Below are positions 23,933 to 36,015 of a DNA stretch of 64,000 nucleotides, one piece after another. Below the pieces are notes generated by a model. That model was not told the DNA's origin and searched no databases. It saw only the letters and a program-made list of their open reading frames with translations. The translations under genes were made by a program, and so were the position numbers. This DNA comes from Eledone cirrhosa (Eukaryota > Mollusca > Cephalopoda > Octopoda > Eledonidae): positions 54,791,300 to 54,855,299 of the forward strand of contig OZ024745.1 of assembly GCA_964016885.1 (NCBI GenBank), written 5' to 3'. The number at the start of each line of letters is the position of its first letter. Position 1 is the first letter of the stretch.

Positions 23933-24096
23933 ATTCACGAACTCTTTCACGCACAAACAAATTTCGATATAATGTATTTGTTTTTCTTTTACCAGGATTT
24001 GTAGATGGTGTGATAAAAAGTATTGAAAATAAAGAAAATTCAAAAACACGTGCATACACGTAACATTAGAGAGACGCGTAATTATCTGATATTGCA

Positions 24097-24262
24097 CGCG
24101 GTGGTTTGGCAGTATTTGTAGAGCGTCAGACACAATGCTTTGCAACATAGAGTTATGGCCCTTTACGCCGAAGTTAACTTTGCCTTTCATCCATATGGGG
24201 TAGATAAAATAAAGCACCAGTAACACACTTGCGTAATTGCTGGCCTTGTCCCAAAAGTAGAA
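24097..24262 (+). repeat. Cephalopod tRNA-derived SINE
   Basis: Head 'gtttggcagtatttgtagag', body 'ctttgcctttcatccatatg' and 'gataaaataaagcaccagta', tail 'ctggccttgtcccaaaagta', then (ATT)n. Several changes from the 17.3-kb copy. Confidence 0.8.
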
Positions 24263-24279
24263 ATATTATTATTATTAGG

Positions 24280-24466
24280 ATTGGCATCATGCTTTGCAGC
24301 AAAGAGATACGGCCCTTTACAGTCTGAGTTCAAACCCACTGAGGTTAGCTTTGAATTTCAACCTTACGGGGTCGGTAAAATAACATACCATTAATGCACT
24401 GGGGTCGATATAATAGACTTTCCCTTCCCCAAAATTGCTGGCCTTGTGCCTATAGTAGAAATTATC
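24280..24466 (+). repeat. Cephalopod tRNA-derived SINE, longer subfamily
   Basis: Directly follows the previous SINE. It has 'atcatgctttgcagca', box B-like 'gagttcaaacccac', 'ccttacggggtcggtaaaat' and an extra 'ggtcgatataatagac...cccaaaattgctgg' segment absent from the 17.3- and 39.1-kb copies. Confidence 0.8.
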
Positions 24467-24839
24467 ATTATTATTATTGTCCTTTGATCTGTCAAGACGT
24501 ATGTGAATATCTCTCCGTAAGTTTTGTTAAATTTGCAGTGTTTACATTGTATTCATTGTTATATATTTTGTCACCAACTGTTGATAAGGACCCACACCTC
24601 GCCCTGTAATATTCTGGACTTGAGCCCAAATATTGGAACTTCAAAAAACATTTATATTTCAAAAGAAATTAGAAGGGACCACTTCCTTAAAGTTCAGCCA
24701 GCTATCACGTTACAGTGGATCGAATGTATTATTATTATTATTATTATTGAATGCCATGGTTGACGGAGGCTTGGCTCTGTAAGGTATAGTAATTTTACAC
24801 CGCTATAACAATTGTAAATTGTTTAAAAGTTTAACCAAA

Positions 24840-25234
24840 TTGTAGATAAAAACACCCTCCTCCTCGTGAGAGGGGTCTTTCTGCCCGTTATTTAGCGCTT
24901 CGGGGTTAAATAAACGCTTATTGGGGTTTTGTACCCAATATTCATTTTAAACCCCAAAAAAACATGGCTACAAAAAAAGAATTTTCACAAATCACTCCCA
25001 CTCATTCCGTCTTCTTCTTCCTCAATCGTCACTACATCAGAGAGAAGATTGTCTCTCTCCCTCCCTTCTCTAAATGTGTCTCTCTCCCTCCCTTCTCTTT
25101 CGCAAGCGACGCCAGTAAAGAAAAAATAGTTTCCAAAATCACGTGCAAAACGTGGAACATTTCTCCACGACGAAGACAACGACGAAAAAGGTGTGTGCGT
25201 TAAATACGAAAACCCATTTCATTCGTCTGACGTC
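24840..25234 (+). promoter_or_regulatory. Putative 5' UTR/internal promoter region of the LINE
   Basis: Precedes the first candidate ORF1 start (ATG at 25235). It contains a tandem duplication of 'tgtctctctccctcccttct' (about 25049 and 25076) and CGAC-rich text at 25160-25190. LINEs usually carry their promoter here; no specific motif was identified. Confidence 0.35.
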
Positions 25235-26770
25235 ATGAATAATAGCAGTAGCAGCCGTAATAACAACAGCAGCAGCAGCAACATGACAAGGAAAACAACA
25301 GTAGCAGCCGCAACAGCATCAGCAGCATAAAGAACAACAGCATTAGCAGCAACAGCAACAACAACAGCAGCAGCAGCAACAACAACAACATCCACAGCAA
25401 CAGCGGCGGCGGCAGTCGTAGTACCAGCAGCAACAACAAAAGTAACAGCAGCTCTGTCGACGACAACAACAACAACAACCACAAAGAAAAACCAATCTCG
25501 TTTGCAGGTATCGCAAAGAACCTGGAAACCATCCTTATAACAAATGAGGAATTACAGGAAACAAGGAAGATGGACACGAAAACCGGACACCGAGCAATCT
25601 GCAAGGCAGCCGAAACATTTTTTGAAACCCAACAGCACTGTACGGTCACGTACCGTACAGTAAGCACACAATCCTGTAGGGTTGAAAGGGCCACAGAGGC
25701 TCAAATACAAAAAACCTTAGGGTCTGTGTGGAAGCGGAAAACGCATATCACCCGAGGCAAGAAATATGCCGCCGTAGATGTGCTTTTTGCCACACCCCAG
25801 GAGGCAAAGTTTCAATCCTTAGTGACCCTAAGGAGCGAGGAAATGGTGTTGGTGCCTTCCTATTGCGGACAAAACATTGTGAGGGTCAAACTGACCCACG
25901 TGCCCCCCAGAGGGATGGCCCCTTCGTGGCTGGCCGTGTCTGTCCTCGTCGGAATCGAGAACAAAACAACTGTACTGCAAGTACAGAAAAAAGTACGAGA
26001 AGATTGGGTCGGCACCTCCATTGAGATGTTAATCGAAACCAACCAGGAGTGCATCGAAGCTATCCCGGATGTGATAACGGCACTCAACTGCCCATAAGTG
26101 TTGAGGGCAAACGCCCGAAATGCTTTCGCTGTGGATCGAAGACTCACCTCAAGGCCTTCTGCAATGAGGACACCCTGAGAAAGGAGAAAACCCCCCTACT
26201 TCCGAAACTGGCTCCACTGCTACCAGCAATAGGACAAGCGGCAACCAGGAAGAATAGGTCCGTGGCACCCATACCCACGCCACGGAAAACAAGAACAGCA
26301 GCAGTGGAAGTATTGACAACAACAACAGCAATACCAACTGCAGCTACAGCAGAGACTCCACTGCAAACATCACCAACAACAACAAGTGAAAGAGTGGAGC
26401 TGGTACCCCTCCCCGACCTCACAGAATCGATCATGGAGTGTGAGGTGGGAGAGGGATGGCAAAAGGTCGCAAGAAGGCACAACGCAGAAGCAGCGCATCG
26501 TCGCCTTCGAAAAGGGAGGAAAGAAACGAAAAAAGGGTAAAGGCTACTGCAAAAAGACTTACAGCAGCAACAACACCAACACCATCACCACCCACACTAG
26601 CACAAACATCACCATCGGCGGCAACCCCACCGCCAACAACAACAACACCTTCAACACCACTACCACAAGCACCAACATCGCAAACACAACAAAACATACA
26701 CACCCAGCAACAACGACAAGAAAATAGCAGAACCACACCCACCCCCAGAAAAACAAATGCACAGCAATAA
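25235..26770 (+). pseudogene. LINE ORF1, zinc-knuckle RNA-binding protein (broken)
   Basis: ORF1 proteins of Tx1-like LINEs bind the element RNA. Here an Asn/Ser/Gln-rich N-terminus, from CAG/AAC repeats at 25235-25480, leads into a 200-residue open stretch ending at 26097. That frame has no early ATG; the ATG at 25235 lies in another frame, so a slip in the repeat is likely. A frameshift near 26085 leads to a CX2CX4HX4C zinc knuckle (Cys 26121 and 26130, His 26145, Cys 26160), then a Thr/Pro-rich tail and GWQKVARR. A third frame, stop at 26770, may hold the Ser/Thr/Pro-rich C-terminus. Three frames are therefore needed. Confidence 0.7.
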
Positions 26771-27056
26771 ATACACACAACAAGAAATTAATGACTTACA
26801 TAATTGAACACACAGACATTTCACAGCACGACTACATAATACCAGCACAAATCAAAACACCAACGAACATAAGACTGGTAAAAATAGCACAGAAACAATA
26901 CACAAACATTAAAACAAAATTCCCCAACGATAAGCCGAAGGGCCGATTCAACGGTCCTTTCACCAGACGATCAAGTGAAAAGGGATGGTGAAACCATCCT
27001 TCCTCTGCGAGAAGTAAGGTAAGTGGTCTTTCCCATCTTTTCCACTCCATTTCAAC
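26771..27056 (+). other. Spacer between LINE ORF1 and ORF2
   Basis: A-rich, with two short inverted repeats near its end (gggccg...cggtcc at 26940 and gatggtgaaaccatc at about 26984). The ORF2 start used here is the ATG at 27057, which directly precedes the endonuclease motif. Confidence 0.5.
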
Positions 27057-30000
27057 ATGACCTCACTCAGAATAGGCAGCATAAATGCGCGTGGCTTGGG
27101 GTCGTCATGGAAGCAGGGCCACCTGCTCAACGACCTCAGGTCACTAAACATAGACGTAGTGGCCATCAGCGAGACCAGAATCTCCGAAGCACGGGCCTTG
27201 GCACCGATCTTCGGCGGCTACGATGTGTACGCATCTCCAAGCCGTCCTTGATCGGGGGGGGGGGGGAGTTGCTGTGCTTTTTCGGAGAGGTTTGGATCTC
27301 GCCATACGGGCCATCGTCCTGGACCCAGAAGGTAAGTTGGTGGTGCTGGACGTGACCAGCGGAGAAGGGCAAGCTTTCAGGCTAGTGGCCGTCTATGCCC
27401 CGACAGGAACAGGGCGGCCTGATTTCTTCCGGCGTCTGGAGACCTCTCTTGGAACGTCCCGCTCTTTAGTGTTAGTGGGCGACTGGAACGGGATCTTAGA
27501 TGCACGCTGGGACTGTGTGGGATTAGCGGATAGGGGAGGAGGGGCAAGAGCCTCACCAACCTGCTCAGGCGTTTTGAACTGTCTGACATGTACCGATTGG
27601 ATTTCCCGAATGTGCCAATGTGGACTTGGACAAATCGCATAGGGTCATCCAGATCATATCTAGATAGAGTATTTTGTAGGGAAATAGATAGGTCTAGCAT
27701 AAGCTGTCCACAATTGAAGATAGTCAGCTACACGGACCACAAATTCGTGATCTGTGTGCTTGACTGAGATAGGCTTCATAGACGAGGACCCGGCTACTGG
27801 AAGCTAAACACGTCCTTACCAGCGCCGCAAGGCCTACAGAGACCGGATTAGCGAACTAGTTAAGCGAGCGTTGACGAGGGCCATCGTCAACAACAATTAG
27901 TGGTTTGCTCTGCAAAGAGCGATTTGAATAGAGTCCATTAGGTTTAGTAAGGCTTTAGTTATAGAGAAAAATAGAGCAGAGGGAGAACTAGTTACAAAAT
28001 TAGACGAGGCGCTTAGCAAAGGCATCGCGGCCGACGTACTTGCGGCGAAATTGGCCCTCAACGAATTCTTCAATGCAAAGCACGAAGGCGGCGTTGTCAG
28101 AGCTAGGGTGCGTGCTCTCAGAAACGAGGGGACGAAAGCCGATCAATGGGCCCGAGTGGCGGAGGCACGTCGTGGCAACAAAGGCACGATCCGGTCTTTG
28201 GTGGACCACGACGGGCGCATGCTACTCGATCCCGGGAAAATGTATGAAGCTTTTCAGCGACACTTCGCTCAATTGTTCGGGGGCAGCGGCGGGCCGGATC
28301 GAGGGATGGACTTTAGTGTCTACCTCGACGGACTGCCGCGGCTCTCAGCCACTGAGGCGGAGTGTTGCGAAAAGCCGATAACAACCGCTGAAGTACGGGA
28401 GGCAATGACTGGCTGCACAAGGGGTAAATCGCCTGGTTTGGATGGTCTGCCATATGAACTTTACGTACAAATGCCAGACCTGTTCGGAGGCCTCTTGGCG
28501 GACGTCTACTGAAACTGGCAACAGAACGCGAGAATTCCCAGCACTGTGAGCCGAGGAGCGGTGGCGCTGCTGAGAAAGGATCTGAACAAGGGGGATAACA
28601 TAGATAATATTAGGCCCATAACTCTGCTAAATACAGAGTTCAAGATTTTGGCCAAGGTGCTAGCAAAGAGGTTGGCGCTTGTCGTTGGTGGTCTGGTGGG
28701 AGAGGCGAAGACATGCGCCATTCCCGACAGATCCATCCACGATAACCTCCACCTCATACGATACATCGTAGAGAGGGTAGCTAGGGAACCTGGCACGGGT
28801 GGGTCCTTGATCAATTTAGATCAGTCGAAATCTTTCGATAGGGTCGACCATCGTTACCTAGCGGCAGTCCTCAGTGCGGCTGGCTTTGGGCCCGTCTTCA
28901 GAGGCTGGATCGCTGCCATGCACAGCGACATCTGCTCTGTGGTGAGAGTGAACGGTCACCTTTCGGAACCGTTCAACATCATGCGCTCGGTCCGCCAAGG
29001 ATGTCCCCTCTCGTCACTCTTGTACGTATTGACTCTCGAGCCATTACTGCACAAACTGGAGACGTTGAGGTGGGTCCCGCGCGAACTAGGATACGGAAGA
29101 TCCGTGTCAGCTATGCGGACGATGTCACCGTAGTGGTGTCGAACGCCAAACAATCGAGGCGATCGGCACTACACTAAGAGAATACGAAGCGGTGACAGGA
29201 GCAATGATCAACCAGGAAAAGTCAGTGGGCCTGCAGCTCGGCACCTGGAGAGGCATGTCCATGCCGTCCAATAGCGTCGTCGGGCGCTGGACGGACGGAC
29301 CGGTTAAATTGCTAGGGGTCTGGTTCGGTCCGGACCTCCAGACAGACAAAAACTGGGACGAGGTGACGAGCAGGGTGGCTTCTATCACCCAGAAATGGGC
29401 GGAGTGGAAGCTATCCCTGAAAGGTCGAGCGGAGGTGGCGAACGCGTACATCGCGTCCGTCTTCTACTACCGCCTGACCGTTGTACCTTGTCCTAAGCCC
29501 CGCCTGACGGCGCTGGAGCGTTTGCTCTTTCGCTTTTTGTGGAATAGACGCGCCCCGATGATCAGGCTGTCCATCTGCTGTCAACACCCTCTATGTGGAG
29601 GGCTGGACATGCCGTGGCTGAAGATGCGCAGACACGCACTCTGGCTACGACATCTTCACCTCTTCATCGACGGTGATCAGGTGTGGTCGCCGTTTGCTAG
29701 ACACGTCTTTACCCAGCTCGTCTCCTTGACGGAGCCTGAGTCCTGGGCCAAGCGAAGACCAAGAGGGAGCGCTTGGAGACTGGAATGTCTTCAGACGCTC
29801 ACAGCCCTCGACCAATCGGGCAATGTGATCGGTGGAAACTCCACCTTGGCGTTCTATAAAGGATTAGTGAAGTGGAAGAGCGACGACGTACTTGGAGAAA
29901 CTCTAGGTATCGACGAAAATCAGCCAATCACTTCGGAAGGACTTTCCGGCCGGGTCCTACGGTCAACTTCCAGAAATCCCTGGCCTGGCAGTGCTACCGA

Positions 30001-30460
30001 GGAGCTTTGCCAGTTCGGGATAAACTCTACAGGCATGGAGGTGCTGTCAGTCGGGCATGTCCGAGATGCGCGCAGGGCGACGAAACCGTCCTGCACGCAC
30101 TCGTCCAGTGTCCGAGCATTGCTGACCTGTGGGTTTATGTCGAACACCTGCTGTCACGTGTAGGACGGATCCAGCTATCAGCTGAGTGCATTGTGAGGAA
30201 TGCCTCGCCCTCTTCCTTTAGCCGGGAAGGGCAGGCAGTTTTATCTGGCGAAAGAGATAGTATGGAGGACACGTTTGAAAGGGCTGAAGACGAGGACTTA
30301 CCTCTTCAGTGATGCCCTGATTAACTTTTTCAAATTTCATTTGAAAAGGAAAATCAGGGTAGAGAGGGAAGTGCTCGCTTACCAGCATTTTGTTGAAAGA
30401 TGGGTGAGAGAAGCAAGAATGGCCCGAGTGAATGGGCCTACTCTGACTATGTATCTGTAA
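27057..30460 (+). pseudogene. LINE ORF2, endonuclease-reverse transcriptase (broken)
   Basis: ORF2 nicks DNA and copies the element RNA at the nick. Endonuclease: RIGSINARGLGS (catalytic Asn), VVAISETRI (Glu), AVYAPTGTG, LVGDWNGIL (Asp/Asn) and SYTDHKFVI (His). RT: KSPGLDGLPYELY, NIRPITLLN, INLDQSKSFDRVDHRY, VRQGCPLSSLLYVL, and YADD at 29112-29123. C-terminus: CPRCAQGDETVLHALVQC, then FHLKRKIRVEREVLAY and a stop at 30458. Breaks: frameshifts near 27240, 27545, 27810, 29080, 29147, 29950 and 30230; stops at 27766, 27898, about 27925 and 28510. Catalytic motifs survive, suggesting fairly recent inactivation. Confidence 0.85.
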
Positions 30461-30727
30461 ATTAAAGGTGGAAAACTGGGAGAGGGCACTTGCCTTGGTG
30501 GTCAGGGTCACTGTGGCCTTTTACTGGGCTTTCCCCACAAATGTCCCTCCGAACTCTCCCCCCAATTGGGGAATTATTCATTGATATTTTTTGTTACATC
30601 CTCTGTTTTTGTTTTTTACACGCAGAAATGCCCATTTGTACCGTCCTGTATTGTCCAGAACTGTCCTTAATGTCTACTTTATGTAAACCCTTGTGGTTAA
30701 TAAAGAAATCATTATTATTATTATTAT

Positions 30728-30730
<3 letters not shown>
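30461..30730 (+). other. LINE 3' untranslated region
   Basis: Ends 'cccttgtggttaataaag' then (ATT)n. The equivalent region at 44560-44857 ends 'cccttgtgaccaataaaag' then (ATT)n, showing both are 3' ends of one family. Confidence 0.7.
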
Positions 30731-30792
<62 letters not shown>

Positions 30793-30870
30793 GTAGTAGT
30801 AGTAGTAGTAGCAGCAATAGCAGCAGCAGAGCAGCATCATCAGTAATAGTTGTTGTATTAGTATTAGTAG
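30711..30870. repeat. (ATT)n and (TAG)n microsatellite
   Basis: ATT tail of the LINE grading into about 100 bases of TAG repeats, then GCA/TAG imperfect units. Confidence 0.9.
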
Positions 30871-30929
30871 TGGAGGTGGTGGAGACGAGACTTAAGGTAG
30901 GAATAGTAGTATATCAACTTCATCAATAG

Positions 30930-32027
30930 AAATATACGATCGACACTGCCTGAATTTCACTATAAATTGAGCGTGGGTTTTTAAGTGTGAATACATTTAA
31001 TAATGTAATATGGTGTTCACAAAATTATTCCACAAGATTATAATGTATATAATTCATGTCTCAAAGATTATATGATAAATTTCGTGTTCAATTATACTAC
31101 AAGTCACTCTAACATAAAATATCTCATGGGTGATATGTGCGTAATTCTAAATTTGATTGCTATATTATAATGGCTTAGATCAGCAAACAATAATTTAATG
31201 ATAGCGTCACGATAGTAAATTACTTTTGCCGTTTCCGTCCTTAAGAATACACGTGAACTCAACACTCTGACCGAACCAATACGTATGACCTCATTGTGCA
31301 TAATGCTGAATATTTATGCAATTTATTAGGAACCAAAATACGTAAAACCATCAACAAAAATTTTGTAGGCAACGATTTTAAGCAGACATTGATACATAAG
31401 TGATTCAGTTAAAAGATACTGTAATATGACACCCAATCAAGAAGGCAACGATGTTTTACGTAGGCAAATACTTTGAATTCCTTTTAATATTCTAATAAAC
31501 TCCAGATAATCAAGATTTAAATACATTTCTGATGTCACAATATATTTCTGATTCGAATAGTTCTAAACATCGGCTCCATATGAAATATCGTATTAACGAA
31601 ACCATCTGCAAAGAATAATTTATTCGAATATCAAAAATAAAAAAAAGAAATGATGAAATAAGTTTCTGGTATCACGAGGATAAAACCGTAGATTCTGTTC
31701 CACATACGAAAGAAAAAGAAATAAATCTGCCAAATTAATAGATAACCATATGTGTCCGGGCTGTTAGGTAATAGGATGTCACTGATGGGTTGTATTTGAG
31801 AAGATTTCTTACACTTTCAGTTTATCAAGAGAACCAAAATGATATGACCTTATTATCAATAGCTGTATAAAACACTCGTCAAATTAACCCTATGAGTTTA
31901 ATGGGAAAACAACAAAGTCATTACTTCAAGATAAAAAAGTATTGCATTAGTACCTTTAAATCAATTGCCGACTATAATACAAAAGTAGAAGAATATATGT
32001 CTAACTCAATCTCTCTTTTCTTTTCAG
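30930..32027. other. Non-coding AT-rich stretch
   Basis: Unique-looking AT-rich DNA with no repeat recognised. It ends in a strong polypyrimidine tract and AG (32010-32027), the acceptor of the exon that follows, so the 3' part could be intron. Confidence 0.5.
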
Positions 32028-32057
32028 CTTCTTCTATACGGAATAGACTCATTAAAG

Positions 32058-32228
32058 ATGGCGCCCAAGCCTGAGAAGAAAAAGAAAGTCATTCTGAAAA
32101 ATACATTAAAAAATCTCACAAAGACATTCAATAATCAGACAATGATACAAAACAACCGTCTCTTTCAACAGATGCTGAACAACGACAGTTGGTCGATCAT
32201 TCAAACTAATCAATACACAGACGAGTAA
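32058..32228 (+). CDS. Candidate small host gene or last coding exon, unknown function
   Basis: A 56-codon ORF beginning [15 protein letters not shown], Lys/Asn/Gln-rich, ending ...TNQYTDE and TAA. The start context (AAAGATGG) is strong. An acceptor-like 'ctctcttttcttttcag' ends at 32027; the same frame is open from there (32028), so this could be a whole ORF or the last exon of a larger gene. AATAAA lies at 32260-32265, 32 bases after the stop. Composition is protein-like and unrelated to the surrounding repeats. The basic N-terminus suggests nucleic-acid binding at most; no family is recognised. If an upstream exon joins in another phase, a competing frame stops at 32072. Confidence 0.45.
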   Translation: MAPKPEKKKKVILKNTLKNLTKTFNNQTMIQNNRLFQQMLNNDSWSIIQTNQYTDE

Positions 32229-32259
32229 TTTCCTTTTTTGTCTCGTTTCGAAATGCTAA

Positions 32260-32265
<6 letters not shown>
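32260..32265 (+). terminator. Polyadenylation signal AATAAA
   Basis: Canonical hexamer a short distance after the stop codon at 32226-32228. AATAAA is common by chance in AT-rich DNA, so it supports but does not prove the gene. Confidence 0.35.
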
Positions 32266-32267
<2 letters not shown>

Positions 32268-32297
<30 letters not shown>

Positions 32298-32300
32298 GTG

Positions 32301-32386
<86 letters not shown>

Positions 32387-32440
32387 GTATACATACATAC
32401 ACACACACACAGACACACACACATATATATATACAAGTCA
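32268..32440. repeat. (AT)n microsatellite cluster
   Basis: AT arrays at 32268-32294 and 32307-32385, then a short CA array to 32423 and AT to 32434. Confidence 0.95.
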
Positions 32441-32469
32441 AAATAAATACATATAAAAGAGTAAATGAT

Positions 32470-33690
32470 ACTATTCAAGGTCTACTTGTCTAATTTTATT
32501 ATTGTGATAAAATCTATTCTTGTGTAAGCTTGTTTTAAATGTTTAACGTGGTTATAAACAGAAAATTAGCGCCATCTGTGAATTATTGAACAGAAAATAA
32601 AGTAATTCAAAATATTTATTTTCTTTATTCAATTTCAGAGAGAAACTGTGGATTATAACTTTGCAATTTCAAACGGTTAGTTATTAGCCTTCGGTTTTAA
32701 TAGATGTGATTCCAAGTATGAGCACACATACAAAAGCAGCCATTAGCAAGATCAATATAGGAAATACTTAATTAGCGTGTAACTTCTAAAAATTTCCGAA
32801 AAATCTCAGTCAATTAAAACTTTGTGAATGGAGTCTTCTAGAAATGATGATTAAAATGAAGTTTTAACACGGAACAGAACAGTAAAATAATGAGATATTT
32901 ATCATTTAAGATGGCTGCGGGAACTGGTGGAAATGTTGGCCCGCCTAACTATATTTGCAGCTGAATTTTGGACGGAGACTGATTGATAGCATTGAAGAAA
33001 AGTTGTAAGGAATAATCATTTTGTTTTATTAAATAGAAAAGTAAATAAAAAACGCAGTTCCAATGTACTCTAAAAACTCTAAATATAGGTAAATAGCAAA
33101 TGTCACAGTTTGTCAATCTGGTCTTGTTTTAACGTAGCAAAGAAGGGATTATTTGTAAAAAAACAGTCATGGAACTACACTATGTATATTTCCAATGAAT
33201 AAAGGAATATTTTCTGAATTATTCTAAGAACAGTTATCATTCGGTGTATGAGTGTAGGTATGATATATGTGTGCGTATGTGAGAGTGAATGTATGTATGT
33301 GTAGAGTTGTCTTCAGAAATCGAACCTTACAACAAGCATATCACTTACAAAACCTACGCAGATCTTATCGTAACATATTTGGTCTTCTGAACTGACCCGC
33401 TACAAGAATTTAGCGACAAGGATATGAGTGGTCGAGCATTTAAAGTAATTCACAAGGAGATTGTATGCAACACGGTATATGGCATGTCTATTCCTTCTGC
33501 TTACACGTACAGTCCATGAGATTGGCTTTCAAATAATTTCCATCTAACCATTTTCACTCACAATACATGGGTTGACCCGAAATTATGCTAAACAAAACAT
33601 TACCAGGATGTCCTCTGGTGTGATCGAACCCGGGACCTAATGATTTTAATTTCTTTTTTGTTTTGTGATTTCAATAAATCTGGTCTCCAA
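32470..33690. other. Non-coding stretch with weak gene-like signals
   Basis: No firm gene. A T-rich acceptor-like 'tttattcaatttcag' at 32624-32638 followed by a donor-like 'acg|gttagt' could frame a 35-bp exon. An ATG in strong context (AAGATGGCTGCGG, 32911) opens only 17 codons. Both are noted as weak signals near the candidate gene at 32058. Confidence 0.3.
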
Positions 33691-33699
33691 TTATAAAAT

Positions 33700-33955
<256 letters not shown>

Positions 33956-33959
33956 TGAC

Positions 33960-36015
33960 GATAAACTCCGTCAGTTGCAGACTGTGCATCAACATGAGTT
34001 ATGTTTCTCCACAGAGTTCGATCACCAACAGCAGAGTTTAAAAAGCAATTGAAGTCCATAAGTTGATATTATCAAGCCATTGTTTTGGCTACCCGCTTCT
34101 GCTTCTCTTACCAGCCAACCTTCCTTCCAGGCATAACCTACTCACATCACCACAAGTTGATCTTTTTATATGACCTTATAGTTACTGTAGTCTTGAGCCG
34201 AAAATTGATGTAATTGGTAAAAGTCTGGTAATGTTGAGCAGCTCACTGATACAGATATGGTCGCTGAGCCGCTTGCCAGTCATGAGTCTCATGGAGTATT
34301 TCTGGAATGTAGAGAACTTCTAAAGTGACCTTGTCCAGAGTCAAGACCATATAACACAACTGGTAGGATGTAAGTATTAAGATCTTAGCCTTCAAATAAT
34401 AGAAAACTCGTTTTGATGTTAGTACTTCCTTGTTCTTGTTGAAACCTGCCCAACCTAGAGTGATACGATACTGCGCAGCAACCATTCCATTGTTGTTTGA
34501 TGATAGTTTGTGATCGAGATTTACAAACTCTGTAACTAGAGTAATTTGCTGGTTGTAGATTGTGAGTTGGAGATTGACATTGTTGTTTTCAGTTGTCACA
34601 CACTTTGTTTTGGTGATGTTAATGCGCATGCCAACCACCAGCGATTGTTTGGCCAGTACATTCAGAAAGTTTTGTAGATCAGTTCTAGAGTAACTCATGA
34701 TGGCCAGATCGTCTGCATAGCTAAGATTTAATAGGATTTTACCTCCTATTTGAAATCCAGAGGAGCATTGTTCTTCTGTTTGGTATATAAATGCAGCTAT
34801 AACTATACAGAAAAGTAGTGCTGATAGTACACCCATCCTGATTAACTCCTTTCAAAATGTCTATACAGCCTGTAGTTTCCCAGTCTGTTTTGTTATATGC
34901 TGTTGAGTTGGTGTAAGTTTCTTCCAGTAGGTTGATGTATTTTTAGTTAATTGAGGTCTGGTTTAAGATTTGCCACAAGGTAGGTAGTTTCACGTTACCA
35001 AAATCTCTTGTGAACTCAATGAAAATGATTGCACAGGGTTGTTGAATTCTATTGATTTCTCAATGATTTGTTCAAAAGCTAGGATCTGCTCAATGGCGCC
35101 CCTTCCAGATTGATACGCAACTTGTATTTCAGGAAATGAGGCGTAAAGGTCTGACTTCACTCGTGCTTCAATGATACTCATGAAAAGCTTGTAAACGTGA
35201 CTCAATAGGCTGATAGGACGATAGTTCCCACAATCAAGTCTGCTCTCTTTTTTGTAGAGTGCAACTATTAATGCTTGCTTGAACATGGCTGGGCCTTCCC
35301 TGTAGTGATAATATAGATAAAAAGATGTTGAAGTGCTTTTCGCAATTGGTTCACCCCCAGCTTTGATGAATTCTGAGTACATATTGTCCATTCCATGGCT
35401 TTTTCCTCACATTTTTTGATGGCATGAGATATCTCGCTAGCTAAGATATATGGAATGGCATCTGATGTCGAATCATGAATAGTTGTTGGTTCTGAGTTGC
35501 TGAAATATAGTTCTTCATAGAACTTAGCCCAGCGTTCTAGGATATTATCTATCCTTAATGTTGTTGTACATTTGCTTAAGTTTGTCTGATTTAAAGTGTT
35601 TTGTTTATTCAGCCTTTGCTACTCTATATTGGGCTGATGTGTGGCCACATTCTCTTCTGATTCTATGTTTTTCAGATATTGCTTTCTTTGTTGATGTGGC
35701 ATCCATTGTGGGATGGAAATATTTTCCTTAGGTAAAATCTCTTTAAATACCTCTTTTATGTTTCTGCAGATAGTTTCATAAATCTTACCGAAGCCTTCAA
35801 AGCTGAAAAGCGGTTTTGCAACTCGAGTTTGTATCGGGATGCTGTTTCGTTACATGAGAGTTTGACTAAGTTAACTTTCGCTGGTATTTTATTTTTTTGT
35901 GGCCAAACAAAGTTGATGTGATGTTCAGATATATCAAGAGCTTTAAGAGCAGTGCTGTCTAATATGCTTAGGCTTGCTGAAGGTTTTATTGCTATTATGA
36001 AGTCAATTTCTTCAT
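33960..36015 (-). pseudogene. RTE-like LINE, 5'-truncated endonuclease-reverse transcriptase
   Basis: Minus-strand order: RYKLELQNRFSAL (pre-RT segment, about 35.8 kb), MYSEFIKAGGEPI, IVALYKKESRLDCGNYRPIS, LLSHVYKLF, YQSGRGAIEQILAFEQIIEK (35391-34990), then YADDLAIMS with YADD at 34719-34708, GMRINITKTKC, and a C-terminus PKQWLDNINLW, DRTLWRNITHVDAQSATDG near 33960. These are the RT fingers, palm and thumb of an RTE-type LINE. The first catalytic Asp region near 34.9 kb, the upstream endonuclease and several frames are lost. Inactive. Confidence 0.8.

Larger units (their letters stand above)
24760..30730 (+). mobile_element. Tx1-like LINE, near full length but inactivated
   Basis: Layout: 5' untranslated region, zinc-knuckle ORF1, ORF2 with apurinic-type endonuclease, reverse transcriptase and a C-terminal CCHC-like zinc motif, then a 3' untranslated region ending in (ATT)n. 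This is the L1/Tx1 type of non-LTR retrotransposon by domain order and by its ORF2 C-terminus. Both ORFs carry several frameshifts and nonsense codons, so it cannot move on its own. A second, worse-preserved copy is at 39.7-44.9 kb. The 5' limit is uncertain (after the ATT tract at 24750). Confidence 0.8.

Noticed and set aside
25219..25694. Leu- and Val-rich minus-strand frames opposite the LINE ORF1 start
   Set aside because: Antisense shadows of the CAG/AAC-rich N-terminus of ORF1.
33600..33645. Possible tRNA-like box B on the minus strand ('gggttcgatcacacc')
   Set aside because: No box A at a suitable distance upstream and no cloverleaf; likely chance or a tiny SINE remnant.
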